A stretch of DNA of 6,970 nucleotides from Ferroglobus sp. (GTDB taxonomy: Archaea; Halobacteriota; Archaeoglobi; Archaeoglobales; Archaeoglobaceae): positions 1 to 6,970 of the forward strand of contig WAJX01000030.1 in assembly GCA_015523665.1 (NCBI GenBank). Reading direction: 5' to 3'. The stretch's first letter is position 1; every line of letters begins with the position of its first letter. The notes under the pieces were generated by a model, which worked only from the letters and a program-made list of their open reading frames with translations, did no database searches and was not told the DNA's origin. Positions 1 to 5,757 of the stretch are shown one piece after another. A program made the translations under genes and the position numbers.

Positions 1-211
1 CTTTCAACCTTTGTTTCATAGTTGGTATCCCTTCTCTCTCTTCTTCTTTATCCAATGCCCCCTTAACTAATATTTCAACAGCATCTTGGAAGCAAAAAAC
101 AGTTGTTTTCATATCCATCATTGCACTTATAGCTGCGAGCATGAATGTTGTTTTTACAACTCCAGGTTCGTTGAATCCTTTGCTCAAAACGAAGAGGAAG
201 TCATCTGTCAT
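1..211 (-). CDS. DsrE/DsrF-like family protein, N-terminal part (runs off left edge)
   Basis: The minus strand is open from an ATG at 211 to the window edge and gives 70 residues beginning MTDDFLFVLSKG. The pattern is an initial beta strand, a Gly-rich turn (FNEPGVVKTTF), a helix rich in Ala and Met (AAISAMMDM), a second strand (TTVFCF), then an EILVKGAL segment. This is the N-terminal layout of small DsrE/DsrF-like proteins (COG2044-type 'predicted peroxiredoxins'), which are usually about 110-120 residues long, so roughly 40 residues are missing. Cys40, at the end of the second strand, is the only cysteine seen. The start is unambiguous: an in-frame stop lies six codons upstream (229-227) with no other ATG, GTG or TTG between. 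No ribosome site precedes it, and the TATA-like box at 237-250 suggests a leaderless mRNA. Members take part in sulfur relay or are uncharacterised, so no specific role is assigned. Confidence 0.75.
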   Translation of the reverse strand, partial: MTDDFLFVLSKGFNEPGVVKTTFMLAAISAMMDMKTTVFCFQDAVEILVKGALDKEEEREGIPTMKQRLK

Positions 212-236
212 GGTATAATGGCGAGGTTATCTAAGG

Positions 237-250
237 TTTAAAAATTTATT
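237..250 (-). promoter_or_regulatory. TATA-like promoter of the DsrE-like gene
   Basis: Read on the minus strand this is AATAAATTTTTAAA, centred about 30 bases before the ATG at 211. That spacing puts the expected transcription start within a few bases of the start codon. The lack of a Shine-Dalgarno sequence agrees with a leaderless transcript. The surrounding DNA is almost all A and T, so the match is only suggestive. Confidence 0.4.
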
Positions 251-293
251 GACAAACGTATATATTCACAACTTATTAGGCCTATATATTAAT

Positions 294-318
294 ATAAATT
301 AATATAATATTAATTTAT
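294..318. repeat. A/T-only perfect palindrome, 11-bp arms
   Basis: Bases 294-304 (ATAAATTAATA) are the exact reverse complement of 308-318, with a 3-base centre. The element lies in the 193-bp gap between the 5' end of the DsrE-like gene and the 3' end of the MtaA-like gene. It is a possible operator or a weak cruciform. Because it consists only of A and T in an A+T-rich gap, chance is a serious alternative. Confidence 0.4.
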
Positions 319-346
319 TAGTTTCAAAATTTTTTAATCTATAAAG

Positions 347-373
347 ATTATTAAATGTAAATTATTAAATGTA
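347..373. repeat. Tandem duplication, 14-bp unit
   Basis: ATTATTAAATGTA occurs at 347-359 and again at 361-373, a period of 14 bases. The copies match at 13 consecutive positions. They lie just past the 3' end of the minus-strand MtaA-like gene. This looks like a local duplication or slippage product. No coding role is possible, and a binding site is only a guess. Confidence 0.5.
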
Positions 374-374
374 G

Positions 375-379
375 AAAAA
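375..379 (-). terminator. Possible T-tract terminator of the lrp/mtaA-like operon
   Basis: On the minus strand a run of five T lies about 26 bases after the stop codon of the MtaA-like gene, in an A+T-rich context with no GC-rich hairpin. Archaeal RNA polymerase commonly stops at such T-runs. The run is short, so this is a weak call. Confidence 0.25.
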
Positions 380-404
380 GGTACATAGAATCTCAAACTT
401 AAGA

Positions 405-1484
405 CTAATCAAAGTTGTCAAGATAGCTCATTCTTTTTACAGTCTCCACCATGGCTCTTATATTCGAATTCGGCGTGTCTGGAGATAATGAACATTCTGG
501 AGCTATTATATCTATCCCATTCTCAACTGCTTTTTTCGTTTCAGCGATAACATCTCTTATTTTTCCAAATGTTAAAGTGTAAACGGTGTTAATATTCCCC
601 ATTATCACAGCTCTACCTCTTGACAATCTCACAGCATATCCCGCATCTGTCTTTGAATCAATACTTATACATCTAGCTCCAGTTTTTATCATATTGTTTA
701 TTATTCTAGTTCCATCTCCGCAGATATGCAATATAACCGGACCCTTAATCTTCTTTATCAACTTCTTATCAAACGGTTGAGCATACCTTATATATCCCCT
801 AACACCCAAGATATCGACAGAAGCAAACATATTTGCAACTACAACTACATCTGCCCCTCTTTCGAACATAGCATTAGCATATTCAGCAAGTACATCTACT
901 CCGAGCATTGTAAATTCCTCTACAAGTTTTGGCCTTTTTATTGACATCCTTAATATTTTTTCCATATTTGCTAAATGTGCTGCAAGAGAGAAAGGCCCAA
1001 TTATATGACCTATGATTGGTATATCATCATAACTCTCAGCTAACATCTCTATAGCATCAAGAACTATTGGAACTCTTCCTTTTTCCAAAAAATTCTCAGG
1101 AATTTGAATCCCCTCAGGTGTTAAACAATTTTTATATGAGATGACTGTTGGAATATTCGTTTTCTCTCTACCCCAATAAACTTCAACACCAAAAACCTCA
1201 ACTTCCACAGTTTGACAAAAGGGTATACCTATCGCCTCTAATCCCAAAATTTCCCAAGAAGTTGAAGCGAGCTTCGCCATTTTCTCGGCATTGCTATATG
1301 CATCTTTATAATAAATTCCTAAAGCATCCATTATCTCCGCTGTTACTGACTGAATTATTCCAATCACTGCTGGTCTATCTACTCTTCTAAAGTTCAAAAT
1401 TCTTAAAAGTCTCTCTTTAGGGGATAATGTATCACTCTCACTCTTTATCTCCACAGAACAGTTCTTTGATCTTCTCATCATCAT
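405..1484 (-). CDS. MtaA-like corrinoid methyltransferase (UroD fold)
   Basis: The 359-residue product belongs to the uroporphyrinogen-decarboxylase-fold methyltransferases, zinc enzymes that move methyl groups to or from a corrinoid protein. The zinc ligands are visible: His253 and Cys255 in LHICG, and Cys331 in APECSLSP, the H-x-C...C arrangement of MtaA/MtbA. Its resemblance to methanogen MtaA is close in several blocks: the N-terminal SPKERLLRIL, AEKMAKLA, GLEAIGIPFC, GRVPIVLDAI, MGNIN, and the end IIAPECSLSPDTPNSNIRAMV. A methylcobamide:coenzyme M methyltransferase is therefore one candidate function. A substrate-specific MT1 is the other. It follows lrp on the same strand and overlaps it by 47 bases. 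A GGTGA ribosome site (1492-1488) inside lrp precedes three consecutive ATG codons (1484, 1481, 1478), and spacing fits the second or third best, so the true start may be 3 or 6 bases downstream. A paralogue, clearly related but with a different C-terminal zinc block, opens the divergent operon. Confidence 0.85.
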   Translation of the reverse strand: MMMRRSKNCSVEIKSESDTLSPKERLLRILNFRRVDRPAVIGIIQSVTAEIMDALGIYYKDAYSNAEKMAKLASTSWEILGLEAIGIPFCQTVEVEVFGVEVYWGREKTNIPTVISYKNCLTPEGIQIPENFLEKGRVPIVLDAIEMLAESYDDIPIIGHIIGPFSLAAHLANMEKILRMSIKRPKLVEEFTMLGVDVLAEYANAMFERGADVVVVANMFASVDILGVRGYIRYAQPFDKKLIKKIKGPVILHICGDGTRIINNMIKTGARCISIDSKTDAGYAVRLSRGRAVIMGNINTVYTLTFGKIRDVIAETKKAVENGIDIIAPECSLSPDTPNSNIRAMVETVKRMSYLDNFD

Positions 1485-1944
1485 AATTCACCAAAAGTCT
1501 TTTCTCTTCTTTAATTGTCGTAGCAACGAAATGTGTGCCAGTTCTAACTACACCATCTATCGCATGAATTTCCTTCAAAACTCTCTTGAGATCTTCTTTA
1601 TCTTTTGCCTTCATTATTACAATAAAATCAAAATTCCCTAAAACGTAGTAAACTGAGAAAACACCCGAAATAGAAGCCAACTTTTTACCTATCTCTTCTG
1701 CAGTATTATTATTAAAGACAACATTTACAAAGGTTATGGCGGTTATATCTAACCCCATAGCCTCAGAATCAAGTTCTACGATAGTTCTTTTTATTAAACC
1801 ACATTCTTTAAGCTTTTTTAATCTATAGTGTATCGTTGAGCGAGATATATTTGTAAGCCTAGCGATTTCATCAAGATTTATCGATCCATTCTCCTCTAAG
1901 CATTTTAGTATTTTGATGTCCTTCTCACTCAATTTTACACCCAT
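1438..1944 (-). CDS. Lrp/AsnC-family transcription regulator
   Basis: A 168-residue regulator of the usual length for the family. Residues 5-52 form the winged helix-turn-helix: LSEKDIKIL opens it, and the recognition helix is NISRSTIHYRLKKLKECGLI. Residues about 67-143 form the RAM/AsnC ligand-binding domain, including GNFDF at 103-107, the family's conserved G-x-(Y/F)-D turn. The last 20 or so residues form a charged tail. The ATG at 1944 has no ribosome site, but a TATA-like box about 29 bases upstream implies a leaderless message. The gene lies first in a two-gene minus-strand operon with the MtaA-like methyltransferase and is divergent from the corrinoid operon, so control of both by this protein is a reasonable inference. 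The effector is unknown; family members usually bind amino acids. Confidence 0.9.
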   Translation of the reverse strand: MGVKLSEKDIKILKCLEENGSINLDEIARLTNISRSTIHYRLKKLKECGLIKRTIVELDSEAMGLDITAITFVNVVFNNNTAEEIGKKLASISGVFSVYYVLGNFDFIVIMKAKDKEDLKRVLKEIHAIDGVVRTGTHFVATTIKEEKRLLVNYDDEKIKELFCGDKE

Positions 1945-1965
1945 CCCAATTTTTTTTGTTTTAAT

Positions 1966-1998
1966 TAGTTTATAAATATGTTGTCTAACTATAAACTA
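1966..1998. promoter_or_regulatory. Candidate Lrp operator: 9-bp inverted repeat over the lrp TATA box
   Basis: TAGTTTATA at 1966-1974 is the perfect reverse complement of TATAAACTA at 1990-1998, with a 15-base spacer. Centre-to-centre distance is 24 bases, so the arms do not lie exactly on one face of the helix. The left arm covers the lrp TATA box, so binding there would block lrp transcription. Autorepression is common among Lrp/AsnC proteins. Both arms are A+T-rich, so the assignment is provisional. Confidence 0.4.
1969..1979 (-). promoter_or_regulatory. TATA box of the lrp operon
   Basis: On the minus strand this reads ATATTTATAAA, centred about 29 bases before the lrp ATG at 1944. The transcription start should fall at or within a few bases of the start codon. 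A run of eight T on the plus strand (1951-1958) lies between box and start. The box overlaps the left arm of the inverted repeat at 1966-1998. Confidence 0.5.
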
Positions 1999-2054
1999 CC
2001 ATAGTACAAACGTCATAAATCTTAAAAAAATTTTGGATAATATACGGAATAGTA

Positions 2055-2070
2055 GGAAAATCTTAAATAA
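2055..2070 (+). promoter_or_regulatory. BRE/TATA promoter of the corrinoid methyltransferase operon
   Basis: GGAAAA (2055-2060), a purine-rich BRE-like element, runs directly into TCTTAAATAA (2061-2070), a TATA-like box. The centre lies about 27 bases before the ATG at 2093, which predicts a leaderless or nearly leaderless mRNA. Weaker alternatives are CATAAATCTT at about 2014 and TAATATA at about 2038; either would give a leader of some 25-50 bases. Confidence 0.45.
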
Positions 2071-2092
2071 TTTAACAAAAATTAATCAAACG

Positions 2093-3136
2093 ATGTCAGC
2101 TATGAACTCGAAAGAAAGGATTAGCAAAATATTTTCAAAAAATGATGATATAGATAGAATCGCTTGTTTTAGTGGTATGGGAAACGTTACTATGGAGGGA
2201 TTAAAAAAATACGGATATGCCTTCTATGAAATACATTTGGATGCTGAGAAAATGGCTAATGCTGCATGCACAAGTTATGAACTTTACAACTTTGAATGTG
2301 CAGTAGTGCCGTTTGATCTGGGTATAGAAGCTGAGGTACTTGGAGCTGAGATGAATTTCTATACTCACAAAGAAAGAGAGAGCATAATATATCCTACGGT
2401 TAAAAAGAAAGCAATTCAAGAGCCAGAAGATCTTAAAATTCCAGAAAATGTGGCTGAGAGAAATAGAGTCCCACTTGTTTTAAAAGCTCTTGAGATAATG
2501 CAAGAAAGAGTTGGAGATTTTGTTCCAGTGGCAACATATATACTTGGACCTTATACCCTTGCTGGACAACTGATGGATTTAGAAAAATTACTCAAGATGT
2601 CATTTAAAAACCCAGATAGGATCAACGATCTTTTATCAAATCTCACAAATTTCCTTATAGAACTTGGAACAATATATAGAGATGTAGGAATAGATTATTT
2701 AACTGTAAGAGAGATGGGAGCTCCAACGGATGTTTTAAGTCCTAGAATGTTTAAAAATCTAATACAACCACATTTAAAAAGATTGTTTTCCAAACTCAAA
2801 AAACTCAAACTACCGATCGTTTTACACATCTGTGGAAATACAAATCCAATTGTTGAATTGATGTGGGAATCTAGTCCAACAGCTATCTCGGTTGATCAAA
2901 AAAACGAAGTTGATAAAACTAGAGAGAAACTTGGAGATGATGCAATAATCTTTGGAAATATCGATCCTTATGGGGTTCTTGTTAAAGGAGGAATTGATGA
3001 TATAAGAAATGCTGTAAAAAAAGCAATTGAAGGTGGAGTAGATAGTGTTTGGCCAGGTTGTGACATCTGGCCAGCGGTATCGAAGGAGAATATGTTAGCT
3101 TTTGTTAAAGCTGTTGAAGAGTTTGGAAAAAGATAA
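2093..3136 (+). CDS. UroD-fold substrate:corrinoid methyltransferase (MtoB-like MT1)
   Basis: Counted from ATG 2093 the product is 347 residues of the UroD/MtaA methyltransferase fold. The zinc ligands are His245 and Cys247 in LHICG and Cys323 in WPGCDIWP. Other family blocks are NSKERISKIF near the N-terminus, AEKMANAACTSYEL, RVPLVLKALEIM, the LGPYTLAGQL loop, and IFGNIDP. The C-terminal zinc block PGCDIWP differs from the AP-x-C-x(3)-P-x-TP block of MtaA and of the neighbouring paralogue, which argues for a substrate-demethylating MT1 rather than a coenzyme M enzyme. Position directly before the corrinoid protein gene supports this. The composition of the operon matches Mto, where MtoB demethylates methoxylated aromatics, but the substrate here is not readable from sequence. 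The frame is open back to a TTG at 2033. I prefer ATG 2093 (or ATG 2102) because the extension lies outside the family's N-terminus and would run through the promoter; no ribosome site precedes any of them. Confidence 0.8.
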   Translation: MSAMNSKERISKIFSKNDDIDRIACFSGMGNVTMEGLKKYGYAFYEIHLDAEKMANAACTSYELYNFECAVVPFDLGIEAEVLGAEMNFYTHKERESIIYPTVKKKAIQEPEDLKIPENVAERNRVPLVLKALEIMQERVGDFVPVATYILGPYTLAGQLMDLEKLLKMSFKNPDRINDLLSNLTNFLIELGTIYRDVGIDYLTVREMGAPTDVLSPRMFKNLIQPHLKRLFSKLKKLKLPIVLHICGNTNPIVELMWESSPTAISVDQKNEVDKTREKLGDDAIIFGNIDPYGVLVKGGIDDIRNAVKKAIEGGVDSVWPGCDIWPAVSKENMLAFVKAVEEFGKR

Positions 3137-3149
3137 ATGAGAGTAATTA

Positions 3150-3155
3150 GGGTGA
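3150..3155 (+). promoter_or_regulatory. Ribosome site that decides the corrinoid protein start
   Basis: GGGTGA lies 5 bases before the ATG at 3161. It matches the archaeal anti-Shine-Dalgarno. The earlier in-frame ATG at 3137, joined to the previous stop as TAAATG, has no comparable site. Confidence 0.7.
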
Positions 3156-3160
3156 GATTT

Positions 3161-3844
3161 ATGGTTTCTGAAGAGAAGAGGAAAGATATACTTGAAAGGC
3201 TGAGAAAAGGTGTTGTTGAGTTTGATGAAGATATGGTAAGAGAGGCTGCTAAAGAGGCTTTAGAAGTTGGGATGGATGCCTTAGATGCAATAATGAATGG
3301 GCTTGTTGCTGGAATGGAGGAGGTTGGAGAGCTTTTTGATAAAGGAGAATACTTCGTTCCAGAGGTATTAATGTGTGCAGACGCATTATACGCCGGCTTG
3401 GACATCCTTAGACCACATGTGAAGAAGGAGGATATCAAAGTAACTGGACAAGTTGTTATCGGAGTTGTTGAAGGAGATGTGCATGACATAGGGAAGAATC
3501 TAGTTAAGATGATGTTTGAAGTAGCAGGCTTCGAAGTTGTTGATTTGGGAAAAGATGTCCCACTTGAAAAGTTTGTTGAAGAGTCGCTCAATACGAATGC
3601 CGATATAGTGGCATTATCTGCTATGATGACCACAACCATGCTTGGTATTCCGAAGGTTATAGAGATGATTAGAAAGAAGAATCCAAATGTAAAGATTATG
3701 GTTGGAGGTGCCCCTGTTTCAAAAGATGCAGCTGAAAAATGGGGTGCTGATGCTTGGGCACCTGATGCAACAAACGCTGTTAATGAAGCGATTAACATGA
3801 TTAAAGGGCTTAAAAAAGAAATTATGGAGAGAAAGGAGGATTGA
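3161..3844 (+). CDS. Corrinoid (methyl-cobamide) carrier protein, MtoC/MtaC/MtbC-like
   Basis: A 227-residue corrinoid protein that carries the methyl group on cobalt between the two methyltransferases. Residues about 1-85 form the four-helix cap typical of methionine-synthase-like B12 proteins (VGMDALDAIMNGLVAGMEEVG, then GEYFVPEVL). Residues about 95-222 form the Rossmann-like cobalamin domain. The base-off/His-on motif is DVHDIG at 106-111, with His108 as the lower axial cobalt ligand. It is followed by the LSAMMTTT loop (Ser153) and the VGGAPVS turn (Gly182, Gly183), both of which hold the nucleotide tail. Length and motifs are complete. The start at 3161 follows from the GGGTGA site; an ATG at 3137 would add eight residues. 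It follows the MT1 gene by 24 bases, and its 3' end carries the GGAGG ribosome site for the next gene. Confidence 0.93.
   Translation: MVSEEKRKDILERLRKGVVEFDEDMVREAAKEALEVGMDALDAIMNGLVAGMEEVGELFDKGEYFVPEVLMCADALYAGLDILRPHVKKEDIKVTGQVVIGVVEGDVHDIGKNLVKMMFEVAGFEVVDLGKDVPLEKFVEESLNTNADIVALSAMMTTTMLGIPKVIEMIRKKNPNVKIMVGGAPVSKDAAEKWGADAWAPDATNAVNEAINMIKGLKKEIMERKED
3835..3839 (+). promoter_or_regulatory. Ribosome site for the activator gene, inside the end of the corrinoid gene
   Basis: GGAGG lies 10 bases before a TTG at 3850 and only 1 base before an in-frame TTG at 3841. The spacing makes 3841 unlikely and supports 3850. Its place inside the preceding gene implies translational coupling. Confidence 0.55.
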
Positions 3845-3849
3845 TTGAT

Positions 3850-5757
3850 TTGGAATGTAAGATAGTATTCCAACCAGAAGGTAAAAGGGGAAGTTTTCCA
3901 AAGGGAACCACAATTCTTGAAGCTGCAAGGGAAGTAGGAGTAGACATAGAAGCTATATGTGGAGGGAAACTGGTATGTGGCAAATGTATGGTTGTAATCG
4001 AACAAGGTGCAGACAACTTATCTCCAATGGTTGAAGATGAAAAGAGATTATTGGAGAAAAGATTGGCAAAAAAAAGTATAAAGGAGAATTATAGACTGGC
4101 CTGTGTTACGAAGTTTTATGGAGATTTAGTCGTTTATGTTCCTGAAGAGAGTAGAGGGGGAGAACAGGTAATATTGAAGGAAGGTGTTGAATTACCAGTT
4201 TCAATAGATCCAGTGGTTAAGAAATACTATGTTGAATTATCTAAACCAAGTCTGAAGGATGATCTGGGAGATTTTGAAAGATTAATGAAGGTATTGAAAG
4301 AAGATTATGGGTTTGAAAATCTAAGTATAGATTATGAAGCTCTTAAAAAGATGCCCGATGTTTTTAGAGAAGCTGATTGGAAAGTCACTGTTTCTATATG
4401 GAACGATAGAGAGATAATCGATGTTGAAGCCGGATTTAGTGTGGAGGATAGTTATGGACTTGCAATAGATATAGGAACTACAACAGTTGTTGGGTATCTA
4501 ACTAATTTGAGAGACGGAAAAGTGGTAGCAGTTGATTCAATGATGAACCCTCAAGTCTCTTTTGGAGAAGATGTTATGTCAAGGATCACATATGCAATGC
4601 AATATGAAGATGGGTTAGAAAAGCTCAATCAGAAAATAATAGAGGGTATTAATCAGATTATTAAAAACGTCTGTGAAAAAGCTAAGATAAAACCTGAACA
4701 GATTAGTGAAGTAACAATAGTCGGAAACACCGGAATGCACCACATTTTTTTGAAGATCAATCCAAAACATATAGCAATAGCCCCCTATATTCCAGCTTTA
4801 CATGCGTCTATCGACATTAAAGCAAGAGATTTGGGTTTGAATATTGCAAAAGGAGGATATGTGCATGTTCTTCCTATTGAAGCTGGATGGGTTGGTGCGG
4901 ATAATGTAGCTGTTCTAATAGCGACTGAACCATATAAACAGGATGAGATGTGGCTTATTATAGATATAGGAACAAACGGTGAAATAGTTTTAGGAAATAA
5001 GGAAAGACTTATATCTTGTTCAGCCGCTGCTGGCCCAGCTCTTGAAGGAGCCCATATAAAATTCGGCATGAGAGCAGCTACTGGAGCTATTGAAAGAATT
5101 AGAATAAATCCAGAAACTTTTGAGCCAAGATATAAGACAATTGGAAATACTAAGCCTAGAGGTATATGTGGTTCTGGAATAATAGATATTGCCTCAGAGC
5201 TCTATAGAGTTGGAATTGTAAAAAAGAATGGGAGATTTAATCTAAACATAGATACAGAAAGGGTAAGGGAAGTTAATGGAATTCCAGAATACGTCATTGC
5301 ATGGAAAGATGAGACAGCTATAGGACAAGACATAACGATAACGCAACAAGATGTAAGAGAGATACAACTTGCAAAAGGCGCTATGTGTGCTGGAGCACAG
5401 ATATTGATGCAAGAGATTGGTGTAAAAAGTGTGGACAGAGTTATAATTGCTGGAGCTTTTGGTAACTACATTGATAAGATATCAGCCCTTATTATAGGTT
5501 TAGTTCCAGAGGTTAGCGTTGATAAAATAGAGAGTGTTGGAAATGCTGCAGGAGTAGGAGCTAGAATCGCTTTAATAAGTAAAGAGAAGAGGGAGGAGGC
5601 AAATAAAATTGCAAGAAAAGTTGAGCATATAAAGCTCGCAGTTCATCCAAGATTTGAAAAGGAGTTTTCAATGGCTATGTATTTCCCACATATGGATAGA
5701 AAAAGATACCCAAGACATGAGGAGATTTTAAAATTAAGGGGTGAGGAGGTTGTTTAG
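3850..5757 (+). CDS. Corrinoid reductive-activating protein ([2Fe-2S] plus ASKHA domain), MtoD/RACo-like
   Basis: A 635-residue ATP-dependent activator that re-reduces corrinoid trapped as Co(II) to the active Co(I) state. Residues about 1-95 are a plant-type [2Fe-2S] ferredoxin with ligands Cys37, Cys43, Cys46 and Cys85 (C-x5-C-x2-C-x38-C). A linker domain follows to about residue 200. The rest is an ASKHA ATPase-like domain of the DUF4445 type, with phosphate loops AIDIGTTTVVG (205-215) and IIDIGTNGEI (370-379), then GICGSGIIDI (438-447), and the adenosine loop IAGAFGNYID (533-542). The layout is that of bacterial RACo and archaeal MtoD. It differs from methylamine activator RamA, which carries a C-terminal pair of [4Fe-4S] clusters; no such cysteine cluster is present here. 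TTG 3850 is chosen from the GGAGG spacing; TTG 3841, overlapping the previous stop codon, would add three residues. It ends 8 bases inside the next gene. Confidence 0.93.
   Translation: MECKIVFQPEGKRGSFPKGTTILEAAREVGVDIEAICGGKLVCGKCMVVIEQGADNLSPMVEDEKRLLEKRLAKKSIKENYRLACVTKFYGDLVVYVPEESRGGEQVILKEGVELPVSIDPVVKKYYVELSKPSLKDDLGDFERLMKVLKEDYGFENLSIDYEALKKMPDVFREADWKVTVSIWNDREIIDVEAGFSVEDSYGLAIDIGTTTVVGYLTNLRDGKVVAVDSMMNPQVSFGEDVMSRITYAMQYEDGLEKLNQKIIEGINQIIKNVCEKAKIKPEQISEVTIVGNTGMHHIFLKINPKHIAIAPYIPALHASIDIKARDLGLNIAKGGYVHVLPIEAGWVGADNVAVLIATEPYKQDEMWLIIDIGTNGEIVLGNKERLISCSAAAGPALEGAHIKFGMRAATGAIERIRINPETFEPRYKTIGNTKPRGICGSGIIDIASELYRVGIVKKNGRFNLNIDTERVREVNGIPEYVIAWKDETAIGQDITITQQDVREIQLAKGAMCAGAQILMQEIGVKSVDRVIIAGAFGNYIDKISALIIGLVPEVSVDKIESVGNAAGVGARIALISKEKREEANKIARKVEHIKLAVHPRFEKEFSMAMYFPHMDRKRYPRHEEILKLRGEEVV
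5740..5744 (+). promoter_or_regulatory. Ribosome site that decides the MtrH-like start
   Basis: GGTGA lies 5 bases before a TTG at 5750. The alternative GTG at 5741 lies inside this site and has no ribosome site of its own. The resulting N-terminus MFRV matches the MF(K/R) start of MtrH proteins. Confidence 0.65.

Noticed and set aside
212..404. RNA gene or CRISPR-like repeat in the intergenic gap
   Set aside because: Nearly all A and T with no GC-rich stem. Thermophile structural RNAs would stand out as GC-rich islands, and the single 14-bp duplication has no spacer pattern.
405..1484. Annotation as uroporphyrinogen decarboxylase (heme synthesis)
   Set aside because: The zinc ligands H-x-C and the distal Cys, the MtaA-like blocks and the corrinoid operon next door indicate a methyltransferase. 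The same applies to the gene at 2093-3136.
2033..2092. N-terminal extension of the MT1 gene from TTG 2033
   Set aside because: The 20 added residues (rich in Asn, Lys and Ile) lie before the family's conserved N-terminus, have no ribosome site, and would overlap the best BRE/TATA promoter.
2968..4005. 345-codon minus-strand open frame opposite the MT1, corrinoid and activator genes
   Set aside because: It spans the ends of three genes with strong family motifs on the other strand, is rich in Ser, Thr and Phe with no recognisable domain, and has no promoter or ribosome site. It is an antisense shadow of A+T-poor codon positions.
4785..5069. 94-codon minus-strand open frame within the activator gene, and similar short frames at 586-944, 1148-1390, 2201-2419, 3719-4016 and 6124-6420
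   Set aside because: All lie antisense inside well-supported genes, with low-complexity translations and no start signals.
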